Source: an uncultured Lachnospiraceae bacterium
Lineage (GTDB): Bacteria; Bacillota; Clostridia; Lachnospirales; Lachnospiraceae
Assembly (NCBI GenBank): GCA_910577645.1
Contig: CAJTOL010000005.1
Span: 106,568 to 170,567 of the forward strand
Length of the DNA stretch: 64,000 bases
Reading direction: 5' to 3'
The notes beneath the pieces were generated by a model. That model did no database searches, was not told where the DNA came from, and saw only the letters and a list, made by a program, of their open reading frames with translations. The position numbers and the translations under genes are program-made. Shown one piece after another: positions 1 to 8,304 of the stretch (positions are counted from its first letter, which is position 1; each line of letters starts with the position of its first letter).

Positions 1-1
1 T

Positions 2-979
2 TACTCTGAATTTCAAACCTATCTTAAGGCCCATAAAGATAGGGGAATCCTTCTTAATATTAATTCCAAAAATGAGGAAGATAATGCCCTGGCAGGATTA
101 AGCCGCCCTGACAGTGTGTTAAAGCCGGAGGATTTTATTGTAATCAAAGCAAACTGGGAGCCAAAGGATGAAAATCTGCGCCGGATAGCAGAAGAATTAA
201 ATATAGGAGAGGATTCTCTGGTATTTGTAGACGATAATCCGGCAGAGCGCCATCGGGTACAGCTTGGCGCACCGGCTGCTGCGGTTTTGGGAATCACAGA
301 GGGACAGGAACCGCAGCCGGAACGATATATAAAGGTTCTTGACCGCTCCGGATTTTTTGAGCCGGTAAGGCTGTCAGGAGACGATTTAAACCGAAGCGGC
401 ATGTACCGGGCCAACACTATGCGGAAAAAGTTGGAAAGCACTTTTGAAGATTACCGGCAGTACCTTCTTTCTCTGGACATGAAGGCGGAGATTGAAAGCT
501 TTGCGCCGGAATATATGCAGAGAATCGCCCAGCTTACCAACAAGTCCAACCAGTTTAACCTGACCACCCTTCGGTGCAGCCAGAGCGAGATCGAGAACTT
601 CCGGGCAGACAGCCAATATCTTACTCTGTACGGCAGGCTGAGAGACCGGTTTGGAGATAACGGCGTAGTGTCGGTGGTTTTGGGCCTGCAGGAGGGACAG
701 AGGCTTCATCTTAAGCTGTGGCTCATGTCCTGCCGGGTGTTAAAACGGGATATGGAAAAGGCTATGCTGGATCAGGTGGTGAAACGGGCTGCTTCAAGAG
801 GGGTTAAGACTCTCACAGGCTACTATTATCCCACAGCCAAAAACCGTATGGTTAAGGAATTTTACGGCCGCATGGGATTTACGTTAATAGAAGAGAAAGA
901 GGACGGCAGCTCCATCTGGGAGATGGATACAGACAGCTATAAGCCAAAGAATACAGTAATCCAAATAGCAGGATATTGA
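2..979 (+). CDS. FkbH-like HAD/GNAT protein, 5' end outside window
   Basis: The reading frame is open from base 2, so the start lies upstream; the visible part is 325 codons. It begins with a HAD-IIIC region carrying SKNEED, NW and VFVDDNPAER (HAD motif IV), followed by a GNAT-like region (SNQFNLTT, then GVVSVVLGL). In characterised FkbH-type enzymes this architecture loads a glyceryl group from 1,3-bisphosphoglycerate onto an acyl carrier protein. A carrier protein gene follows 28 bases later, which supports a carrier-loading role. The family call is firm; the exact acyl group is inferred. The catalytic DXDXT motif would lie before the window. Confidence 0.85.
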   Translation, partial: YSEFQTYLKAHKDRGILLNINSKNEEDNALAGLSRPDSVLKPEDFIVIKANWEPKDENLRRIAEELNIGEDSLVFVDDNPAERHRVQLGAPAAAVLGITEGQEPQPERYIKVLDRSGFFEPVRLSGDDLNRSGMYRANTMRKKLESTFEDYRQYLLSLDMKAEIESFAPEYMQRIAQLTNKSNQFNLTTLRCSQSEIENFRADSQYLTLYGRLRDRFGDNGVVSVVLGLQEGQRLHLKLWLMSCRVLKRDMEKAMLDQVVKRAASRGVKTLTGYYYPTAKNRMVKEFYGRMGFTLIEEKEDGSSIWEMDTDSYKPKNTVIQIAGY

Positions 980-1007
980 GAAGCTTTAAGGAAAAGGAGA
1001 GGAAGGC

Positions 1008-1250
1008 ATGACAAGACAAGAGGTTTTTACCAGGCTGGACGAAGTGTTTCAGGATGTATTTGACAATGAAGAGATCCATGTTTCAGATGAAACCACGGCA
1101 GAAGACATTGAGGATTGGGACAGCCTGGATCACATCAGCCTGATTGTGGCAGTAGAAAACGCCTTTGGGATTAAATTCGGCATGGGCCAGGTAACCAGGA
1201 TGAAAAATGTTGGGGAGATGGCGGATATTATTTTAGAAAAGCTGGGCTGA
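1008..1250 (+). CDS. Acyl carrier protein
   Basis: An 80-residue phosphopantetheine carrier protein. Ser39 in the DWDSLDHIS motif is the predicted 4'-phosphopantetheine attachment site, and the size and helical pattern fit stand-alone carrier proteins. The ribosome site AAGGAGAGGAAGG sits just before the ATG. It lies between the FkbH-like gene and an MBOAT acyltransferase that begins 3 bases after its stop, so it most likely ferries the acyl or glyceryl group between them rather than serving fatty acid synthesis. Confidence 0.93.
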   Translation: MTRQEVFTRLDEVFQDVFDNEEIHVSDETTAEDIEDWDSLDHISLIVAVENAFGIKFGMGQVTRMKNVGEMADIILEKLG

Positions 1251-1253
1251 AAC

Positions 1254-2759
1254 ATGACATTTGTATCTTATGAATTTATAGGATTTATGGGGGCAGCCCT
1301 GGCGATTTACTATGGATGCAGGCAGAGATTCCGCGTTGCCGTGCTGTTTGCTGCCAGCGCCGTATTGTTGTGGCTTTCCGGCGGGCCGGAAAGTGTGGCG
1401 GCTTATGGCTTTTCTGCGGTAACCGTATGGGCAGGGGCTCTGGGAATAGAAAGCAGCAGGAAACGGGCTGCAGTAATTTACTGGTGCATTTTTACCCTTA
1501 ACCTGGCTCTTCTGGCCTTGTTTCAGTATGTAAACTTTTTTGGCTATACCATGAAAGAGATTCATTGGCTGATGGGGACAGAGTGGGAATGGGAGCCGGT
1601 TTCTCTCATAGCTCCGGTGGCGGTTTCCTTTTATACCCTGACTCTGACAGGATATCTGACAGAGGTTTACTGGGGAGCCCTTCCGGCGGAAAAAAGCCTG
1701 ATGCGCCTGGGATTGTTCGGAGGGTTCTTTCCGCAGATGGCCATGGGGCCGATTGCCCGGTATGACCGTCTGGCGCCTTCTTTATTTGCCGGAAGCGCCT
1801 TTGACAAGGAGAATCTTTTCCAGGGCTTTTCCCGAATCCTGTGGGGATTGTTTGAGAAACTGGTGATATCAGAGCGTTTGGCCATGATAGTAAATACGGT
1901 TTATGGAGATTACCAAACCTATACAGGGAGTTTTCTGGTGTTTGGAGCTGTATGCTTTGCTTTCCGGCTGTATACGGATTTTGCAGGAGCCATTGACATT
2001 GCCTCAGGATGCGCCCGGATGTTTGGGGTGAAGCTGGAGGAGAACTTCCGTCAGCCTTTTTACTCCAGAACCGTGGCAGAATTCTGGCGCCGGTGGCATA
2101 TAACCCTGGGAGGCTGGTTCAAAGATTTTTTGATGTATCCCATGCTGAAAACCGCCGGTTTTCAGAGTCTGGGAGCCTGGGGAAAAAAACGGTTTGGAAA
2201 AAAGCAGGGAAAAAAGATTCCGGTCATAGGGGCCCTTCTCATTGTCTGGTTTTTGCTGGGGCTTTGGCATGGCGGAAAATGGACTTTTATTATCGGCTCC
2301 GGCCTGTACCATGGGATTTTGATGAGCCTTGCCCTGGCAGCAGAGCCGGCGGCAAAGAAATTTTATAAAAACACCGGGATCCGGCAGGATCATCCCCTTT
2401 GGATTCTTTTCCAGAGAGCAAGAACCTTTGTGTTGGTAGGGGCCGGATTTGTTTTGTTCCGATCTGACTCCCTTGAAATGGCCTGGGGGATTTTCTCCAA
2501 TATGTTTTCCGGGGATATGGGGCTGTTTTCTGGAGAAGGGATCCGAAGCGTAGGCCTGCTCCCGGCAGATCTGGCGGTATTGGCGGCGGCTATGGCAGTT
2601 TTGTGGCTGGTTTCTTATAAAAAGGAGCATGGCGGGGAAGATGCTTTTAACCGGTCCTTTACCCAAATCCGGATTTTGGCGCTGCTGTCTGCGGTGCTGA
2701 TATTTGGATGGTATGGAAAAGGGTATGACCCTTCCGCATTTATTTATGCACAGTTTTAG
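1254..2759 (+). CDS. MBOAT family O-acyltransferase (DltB/AlgI-like)
   Basis: A 501-residue polytopic membrane protein with the MBOAT signatures RRWHITLGGW and GLWHGGKW; His339 in the latter is the predicted catalytic histidine. DltB and AlgI relatives move an acyl group from a carrier across the membrane to a cell-surface polymer. The gene starts 3 bases after the carrier protein stop with only a weak ribosome site, suggesting translational coupling. With the two genes before it, it resembles a dlt-like system fed by an FkbH-type loader; the acceptor polymer cannot be read from the sequence. Confidence 0.92.
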   Translation: MTFVSYEFIGFMGAALAIYYGCRQRFRVAVLFAASAVLLWLSGGPESVAAYGFSAVTVWAGALGIESSRKRAAVIYWCIFTLNLALLALFQYVNFFGYTMKEIHWLMGTEWEWEPVSLIAPVAVSFYTLTLTGYLTEVYWGALPAEKSLMRLGLFGGFFPQMAMGPIARYDRLAPSLFAGSAFDKENLFQGFSRILWGLFEKLVISERLAMIVNTVYGDYQTYTGSFLVFGAVCFAFRLYTDFAGAIDIASGCARMFGVKLEENFRQPFYSRTVAEFWRRWHITLGGWFKDFLMYPMLKTAGFQSLGAWGKKRFGKKQGKKIPVIGALLIVWFLLGLWHGGKWTFIIGSGLYHGILMSLALAAEPAAKKFYKNTGIRQDHPLWILFQRARTFVLVGAGFVLFRSDSLEMAWGIFSNMFSGDMGLFSGEGIRSVGLLPADLAVLAAAMAVLWLVSYKKEHGGEDAFNRSFTQIRILALLSAVLIFGWYGKGYDPSAFIYAQF

Positions 2760-2871
2760 TAACAGTTTAGGCGGCGTGGAATTGGACATCCGATGCTTCT
2801 TGTCCGGCCGCGCCGGGCAAGAAGCTCCCGCCATCTGAACGGTTACCATTTGAAAATAGGGAGACAAAGCA

Positions 2872-3522
2872 ATGGAAAATCAATATTTGACAGAATATAA
2901 GGCCGGGGACGTAATGGATCCCAATAATCTTGAGACAGAGAGATTTTTCTTTGAGAGTCCGATCCGGGATGAGTTATTTGAGAGAATGTGGGGGAAGTCT
3001 TTTAAGGAGGACTGTACGATCCCCAAGGAGGATTTACGGTATCTCAGGGTTCTGCACTGGGGAAAAGAAGGCCCTGTTGTGGGGGAGATGGTCTGCCACA
3101 AAAGCGTAAGCCAGTCTCTTCTGGAGATTTTTAAGGAGCTGTTCCGGGAAAAATATCCTATTGAACGGATGCGGCTGATTGACGATTACGATGGAGATGA
3201 TGAAAGATCCATGGCGGACAACAATTCCACTTGTTTTAATTTCCGGCGGGTTCCGGGAAAGGAAAAGCTGTCCCACCACAGTCTGGGAATCGCAGTGGAC
3301 ATTAATCCCTTTTATAATCCCTATGTAAGAACGGACAAAGAGGGAAGGGTTCTCTGTTCACCGGAAGGGAGCCAGCCCTATGGGGACAGGGAAAAAGATT
3401 TCATCTATAAAATTGAAGAAGGGGATATCTGTGTCCGCACCTTTGCAAAGTATGGCTTTCAGTGGGGCGGGGACTGGACTACCTGCAAGGATTATCAGCA
3501 TTTTTCCACCACTGGAGGCTGA
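2872..3522 (+). CDS. M15-family metallopeptidase (VanY/endolysin-like)
   Basis: A 216-residue protein with the M15 zinc motif SxHxxGxAxD (SHHSLGIAVD, ligands His136 and Asp143) and a second metal site in YQHFS (His210), preceded by QWGGDW as in L-Ala-D-Glu endopeptidases. Such enzymes cleave peptidoglycan stem peptides. No signal peptide is evident, so an intracellular recycling role or export by another route is possible. The gene lies 112 bases after the MBOAT gene on the same strand, keeping a cell-envelope theme. The ribosome site is AGGGAGA. Confidence 0.85.
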   Translation: MENQYLTEYKAGDVMDPNNLETERFFFESPIRDELFERMWGKSFKEDCTIPKEDLRYLRVLHWGKEGPVVGEMVCHKSVSQSLLEIFKELFREKYPIERMRLIDDYDGDDERSMADNNSTCFNFRRVPGKEKLSHHSLGIAVDINPFYNPYVRTDKEGRVLCSPEGSQPYGDREKDFIYKIEEGDICVRTFAKYGFQWGGDWTTCKDYQHFSTTGG

Positions 3523-3543
3523 GAGAATTTTATGCGGAAATAT

Positions 3544-3572
3544 TTGACAGGCAGGCGTAAGTTTGCTAATGT
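3544..3572 (+). promoter_or_regulatory. Putative promoter of the sugar kinase
   Basis: TTGACA at 3544-3549 is a perfect -35 box; a 17-base spacer leads to TAATGT, a poor -10 box. It is the only promoter-like element in the gap before the kinase gene. Confidence 0.45.
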
Positions 3573-3635
3573 AGAAACAGATAGAGAATGAATTGCCAGC
3601 CCAAAAGGAAGGGCAGGGATAAGGAGGATAAGATT

Positions 3636-4619
3636 ATGTTTGACGTTGTAGCTTTAGGCGAGCTTCTCATCGATTTTACACAGAACGGCTTAAGTGAACA
3701 GGGGAATGGCCTGTTTGAGGCCAATCCGGGAGGGGCTCCCTGTAATGTTTTGGCTATGCTTACAAAGCTTGGAAAAAAGACCGCCTTTATCGGCAAGGTA
3801 GGGGATGACTTTTTTGGCCGGATGCTGGCGGAAACCATCCGGGAAGTCGGGATTGACGACAGTAACCTGGTTTATGATCATAAGATCCATACCACCCTGG
3901 CGCTGGTTCACACCTTTGCAGACGGGGACCGGGATTTTTCCTTCTACCGCAATCCGGGAGCAGATATGATGCTTTCCCGGCAGGAGGTGGACATGGAGCT
4001 GGTGGCAGATACCAGGATGTTCCATTTTGGCACTTTATCCATGACCCATGAGGGCATCCGGGAAGCCACCAAGGCGGCCGTTTTGGAGGCCAGGAAAAGG
4101 GGCGCTCTGGTCAGCTTTGATCCCAACCTGCGCCCGCCGCTGTGGGAAAGCCTGGAAGATGCAAAAGAGCAGGTGCGCTGGGGACTGGGCCACTGCGACA
4201 TTTTAAAAATTTCGGATAATGAGATCCAGTGGCTTACCGGTGAAGAAAGCTATACCGAGGGAGTAAAGAAGATCCGCAGGGAGTTTTCCATTCCCCTGAT
4301 TTTGGTATCCATGGGCCGGGACGGAAGCCGGGCTTACTACCAGAAGAATGAGACAGAGAATGGGACAGGCATTATTGTAGAAGGAAAGCCTTTTATCCAG
4401 GAAAATACCATTGAGACCACCGGAGCGGGAGATACCTTCTGCGCCTGCGTGCTCAGCTATGTGCTGGATCACGGCCTGGAAAACTTAAGCGTAGAGGGGC
4501 TGAAAGAAATGCTTACCTTTGCCAATGCCGCCGCTTCCCTGATTACCACCAGAAAAGGCGCTTTAAGAGTAATGCCGGGAAGGGAAGAAGTGGAAAAGCT
4601 GATTGCGGAGAGAGGATAA
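3636..4619 (+). CDS. PfkB-family carbohydrate kinase (fructokinase-like)
   Basis: A 327-residue ribokinase/PfkB kinase. It has the N-terminal GGAPCNVL substrate and GKVGDDFFG motifs and the C-terminal GAGDTFCA signature with catalytic base Asp266. Length and motifs are typical of fructokinases (ScrK), but substrate specificity is inferred only. The start at 3636 was chosen over an upstream in-frame ATG because AAGGAGG lies 10 bases before it and the family begins with FDVVALGELLID. It appears monocistronic, followed by a long hairpin. Confidence 0.9.
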   Translation: MFDVVALGELLIDFTQNGLSEQGNGLFEANPGGAPCNVLAMLTKLGKKTAFIGKVGDDFFGRMLAETIREVGIDDSNLVYDHKIHTTLALVHTFADGDRDFSFYRNPGADMMLSRQEVDMELVADTRMFHFGTLSMTHEGIREATKAAVLEARKRGALVSFDPNLRPPLWESLEDAKEQVRWGLGHCDILKISDNEIQWLTGEESYTEGVKKIRREFSIPLILVSMGRDGSRAYYQKNETENGTGIIVEGKPFIQENTIETTGAGDTFCACVLSYVLDHGLENLSVEGLKEMLTFANAAASLITTRKGALRVMPGREEVEKLIAERG

Positions 4620-4653
4620 TATTGAAAAGATATTTACCACTCTGAAAATAGAA

Positions 4654-4715
4654 GGGGATGTGGCAAAATGAAAGAGGCTTTTGGCCAGCCGCCGGTTTCA
4701 TTTTGTCATATCCCC
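4654..4715. repeat. Long hairpin repeat, copy 1 (GGCAAAATGAAA family)
   Basis: The arms 4654-4673 and 4696-4715 are 20-base inverted repeats with two mismatches, starting GGGGATGTGGCAAAATGAAA. The hairpin lies between convergent genes. A second copy with the same GGCAAAATGAAA core is at 24786-24854, also between convergent genes. There is no T-run, so it is a repeat or processing hairpin as much as a terminator. Confidence 0.8.
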
Positions 4716-4737
4716 ATTTGATGTTCATAAAAACGAA

Positions 4738-5457
4738 TTAATCAAATAATTTTCCATAAATTTCTTCCGCCAAAGAATCCACATAAGCCGGATCGGGAAG
4801 ATCGTGATTGGTAATCAGATAATCCTGGATCAGCTCATACCGCTTTAAGCTTAACTCTTCAGGGGAGAGGGACCGGGAGGCGCTTCCAAGGGCCCGATCC
4901 AAATCCGCGCCGGTATAGGTATCTGAAAACCAGCGGAGGATGGTTTCTGTGCGCTCTTTTTCCTTTGCCACTTGAGGCAGAAATGCCTTAGCAGACAGAG
5001 TGGTTTTTACTGCCACTAAAAAAGCGCCTGCGGCAATAGCGGTCAAAGCGATTTTGGCTGCCATAGCAAGGGGGATAACGGACATCCAGCACAGAACCGA
5101 TCCCACGGCGGCAATGCCGCCTACCAGATAAAAAGCAGATGCAGAGGACTTCATATCCTCATAGCGCTGGGCCGCGTCCACATAAACGCCGGGATGGACG
5201 TAGGACTTTTTGGAAAGTTCCTGGGCAGAGGCGGGACTGCCAGCCGAAATGGCACTGTTTTCCATATCCTGGATCTGGCTTTCTATCATCTCCTGGAACG
5301 CAGCCATTTGGGCGGCTTCCTGAGCGCGGCGCTTTGTATCCTCTTCCTTTTTTTTCATTTTATAAGCTTCTTCCGATTCATATAAAGGGCCGCCGCAGTC
5401 AGTGCAGGCAGTAATTCCCTCAACAAATTCCATATCGCATTTAGGACAGTAAGGCAT
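4738..5457 (-). CDS. Zinc-ribbon membrane protein of unknown function
   Basis: A 239-residue protein. It opens with a zinc ribbon (CPKC then CTDCGG), followed by a charged, coiled-coil-like stretch and two adjacent hydrophobic segments near residues 125-170. The short loop between the segments suggests a membrane hairpin, with both termini probably cytoplasmic. No specific family is recognised. The start is the ATG before PYCPKC, which has AGGAG upstream on this strand; a further upstream start would add a spurious hydrophobic leader. It is divergent from the ABC transporter. Confidence 0.75.
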   Translation of the reverse strand: MPYCPKCDMEFVEGITACTDCGGPLYESEEAYKMKKKEEDTKRRAQEAAQMAAFQEMIESQIQDMENSAISAGSPASAQELSKKSYVHPGVYVDAAQRYEDMKSSASAFYLVGGIAAVGSVLCWMSVIPLAMAAKIALTAIAAGAFLVAVKTTLSAKAFLPQVAKEKERTETILRWFSDTYTGADLDRALGSASRSLSPEELSLKRYELIQDYLITNHDLPDPAYVDSLAEEIYGKLFD

Positions 5458-5649
5458 AATGTAATCTCCTGATAAAATAATGGCGCAGCCGAGAATAGCT
5501 AACATTGTTAATCATAACATCAATAACGTATTTTTTCAATCAATTCGTATCACATTTTTATATTTGCCCTGGTTTTTCTTCTGGCAAAAAGTCTGTATGT
5601 ATGGTACAATAGGAAAACATATCGAAATGCATCAGAAGAGGAATGGTTC

Positions 5650-7398
5650 ATGAAAACAAGCAAGATTTTAAAACGATTTATTCCATATTACAAAAAATAT
5701 ACAGGCATCCTGTTTATGGATTTATTCTGTGCGTCTCTGACCACTGTTTGTGAGATGGTATTTCCGCTGATTCTGCGCTATATTACCAATGAGGGGATGC
5801 GGGACCTGACTTCCCTGACCGTGGAGGTGGTGGGAAAGGCCGCCCTTTTGTATTTGGTTCTCCGGGTTATTGACGGAGTCGCCTTTTTTTATATGGCCTA
5901 TACCGGCCATATTATGGGTGCAAAAATTGAGACCGACATGAGAAGAGATGCATTTCAGCATCTGCAGAAGCTGTCTGACAGCTATTACAGCAATACCAAG
6001 GTAGGCCAGATCATGTCCCGAATAACCAGTGATCTCTTTGACATTACAGAGTTTTCCCATCACTGCCCCGAAGAATTTTTTATCGCTTTTGTAAAGATTG
6101 CGGTGTCATTCTTCATTTTGTCCCGGATCAATCTGCTTTTGACAGTTATTATCTTTATATTTATTCCGATTATGATCGTTTCCTGCACCTACTTTAATTT
6201 GCGGGTCCGCAAGGCCTTTAAGGAGCAGAGGAATCATGTAGGTGAATTAAACGCCCGGATCGAGGACAGCCTTTTGGGAAACCGGGTGGTGCGGGCTTTT
6301 GCCAATGAAGATGTGGAGATTGAGAAGTTTCAGAGAGATAATGTGAATTTTCTGGATATTAAAAAGACAACCTATTTTTATATGGCGTCCTTTCAGGATA
6401 CGGTGCGGATTTTTGACGGAATTATGTACCTGGTGGTGATTTTGGCAGGCGGTATTTTTATGGTAAAGGGATTGATTGCTCCGGGCGATTTGGTGGCCTA
6501 CACCTTATATGTTACCACCTTGCTGGCAACCATCCGGCGGATCATTGAGTTTGCCGAGCAATTTCAGCGGGGGATCACCGGCGTAGAGCGGTTTGTAGAG
6601 ATTATGGACGCAGAGGTTGATATTTTTGACGAAGAGGGAGCCCGGCCTTTACAGGATGTTGAGGGAGAGATCCGATTTGATAAAGTAAGCTTCGAGTATC
6701 CCGACGACCACAACGAGGTATTGGATACTATTGATCTGACTATCAAAAAGGGAGAAAAGGTGGCGTTGGTGGGCCCCTCCGGCGGAGGAAAAACCACTTT
6801 ATGCAACTTGATTCCCAGATTTTATGACACCACCAGCGGAACCATATCCATTGATGGCCAGGATATCCGCCATGTAACATTAAAGAGCCTGCGTTCCAAT
6901 GTGGGAGTGGTACAACAGGATGTATACCTGTTTTCCGGAACCGTGGCGGAAAATATTGCCTACGGAAAGCCCGGGGCCTCCAGGGAAGAAATTATAGAGG
7001 CGGCAAAGATGGCAGGCGCCCATGATTTTGTTATGGAATTAAAGGATGGATATGATACTTATGTAGGCGAGCGGGGAGTAAAACTGTCAGGAGGACAGAA
7101 GCAGCGGATCAGTATTGCAAGAGTCTTTTTAAAGAATCCGTCTATTTTGCTGCTGGATGAAGCTACTTCGGCTCTGGACAATGAGAGCGAGTATCTGGTA
7201 TCCCGATCTTTAGATAAGCTGGCGGAAGGAAGAACCACTCTCACCATTGCCCACCGGCTTTCTACTATTCGAAACGCAGACCGAATCCTGGTGCTTTCCG
7301 GCAATCACATTGTGGAGGAAGGGAATCATCAGTTCCTTATGGAAAAAAGGGGGATGTACTATCAGCTTTATACATCCGCCAATCAGATAAATGGATAA
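5650..7398 (+). CDS. ABC exporter, fused permease and ATPase
   Basis: A 582-residue half-transporter of the MsbA/LmrA/MdlB type. An N-terminal six-helix transmembrane domain (about residues 1-310) precedes an ATPase with Walker A GPSGGGKTT, signature LSGGQKQR, Walker B ILLLDEATSALD and the switch histidine in IAHRLSTI. It would work as a homodimer exporting a drug, lipid or peptide; the substrate cannot be told. TACAAT at 5605-5610 is a likely -10 box with no good -35. A DegV gene follows 15 bases later, so they may be co-transcribed. Confidence 0.93.
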   Translation: MKTSKILKRFIPYYKKYTGILFMDLFCASLTTVCEMVFPLILRYITNEGMRDLTSLTVEVVGKAALLYLVLRVIDGVAFFYMAYTGHIMGAKIETDMRRDAFQHLQKLSDSYYSNTKVGQIMSRITSDLFDITEFSHHCPEEFFIAFVKIAVSFFILSRINLLLTVIIFIFIPIMIVSCTYFNLRVRKAFKEQRNHVGELNARIEDSLLGNRVVRAFANEDVEIEKFQRDNVNFLDIKKTTYFYMASFQDTVRIFDGIMYLVVILAGGIFMVKGLIAPGDLVAYTLYVTTLLATIRRIIEFAEQFQRGITGVERFVEIMDAEVDIFDEEGARPLQDVEGEIRFDKVSFEYPDDHNEVLDTIDLTIKKGEKVALVGPSGGGKTTLCNLIPRFYDTTSGTISIDGQDIRHVTLKSLRSNVGVVQQDVYLFSGTVAENIAYGKPGASREEIIEAAKMAGAHDFVMELKDGYDTYVGERGVKLSGGQKQRISIARVFLKNPSILLLDEATSALDNESEYLVSRSLDKLAEGRTTLTIAHRLSTIRNADRILVLSGNHIVEEGNHQFLMEKRGMYYQLYTSANQING

Positions 7399-7413
7399 AA
7401 GGAGAATAAATTC

Positions 7414-8286
7414 ATGAAGATTGCGATTGTTACCGACAGCAACAGCGGCATCACACAGGCCCAGGCCGGGGAGCTGGGGATTTCTGTCCTTCCCATGCCC
7501 TTTATGATTGACGGGGAGACCTATTTTGAAGATATTACCCTGACTCAGGAGCAGTTTTACGAGAAGCTTGCTCAGAATGCGGATATTTCTACTTCCCAGC
7601 CCTCTCCGGAGTCGGTTATGGAGCTGTGGGACAGCCTGTTAAAGGAATATGATGAAATCGTCCATATTCCCATGTCCAGTTCCCTTTCCGGATCCTGCCA
7701 GACAGCAATGATGCTGGCTGAAGACTATGAAGGCAAGGTACATGTGGTTAATAATCAGAGGATTTCCGTTACCCAGCGCCAGTCGGCCCTGGATGCTTTA
7801 GAGATGGCAAAAAAAGGATATTCTGCTGAACAGATTAAGGAAAGGCTGGAAGAAACCAAGGGAGACAGCGTTATTTTTATCACATTGGATACCTTAAAAT
7901 ATTTAAAAAAGGGTGGACGGATTACCCCGGCGGCAGCCGCCCTGGGAACCTTGCTCCGCATTAAGCCGGTTCTTATTATTGAAGGGGGGAAGCTGGATGC
8001 CTTTTCCAAGGCCCGGACCGCCAAGCAGGCAAAAGCTACCATGCTTACCGCCCTGGCCCATGAGATGGAGGTGCGTCTTGGGGATAAAGACGCGAAGCAT
8101 ATGAACCTGCAGATTGCCCACACGACCAACTGGGAGGCAGCAGAGGAACTGAAAAAAGAGATGGAGAGCCTATACCCCGGGGCGCCTGTCCATGTAGACC
8201 CTCTTTCCCTAAGTATTGCCTGCCACATTGGGCCGGGTTCTCTGGCAGTAGCCTGCACAAAGATGCTGGATATGGAAAAGCCTTAA
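7414..8286 (+). CDS. DegV family protein (fatty-acid binding, FakB-like)
   Basis: A 290-residue DegV protein: it starts with IVTDSNSGI, has STSQPSPE and the SSSLSGSCQTA segment, and a C-terminal HIGPGSLAV motif. DegV proteins bind one fatty acid, and some (FakB) present it to the kinase FakA. No fakA is present here, and a second DegV gene lies at 22652. The ribosome site AAAAGGAGAA precedes the ATG. Tight spacing to the ABC exporter and to the sensor kinase suggests one operon. Confidence 0.92.
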   Translation: MKIAIVTDSNSGITQAQAGELGISVLPMPFMIDGETYFEDITLTQEQFYEKLAQNADISTSQPSPESVMELWDSLLKEYDEIVHIPMSSSLSGSCQTAMMLAEDYEGKVHVVNNQRISVTQRQSALDALEMAKKGYSAEQIKERLEETKGDSVIFITLDTLKYLKKGGRITPAAAALGTLLRIKPVLIIEGGKLDAFSKARTAKQAKATMLTALAHEMEVRLGDKDAKHMNLQIAHTTNWEAAEELKKEMESLYPGAPVHVDPLSLSIACHIGPGSLAVACTKMLDMEKP

Positions 8287-8304
8287 GAGAAGAAGGAACA
8301 ATTG

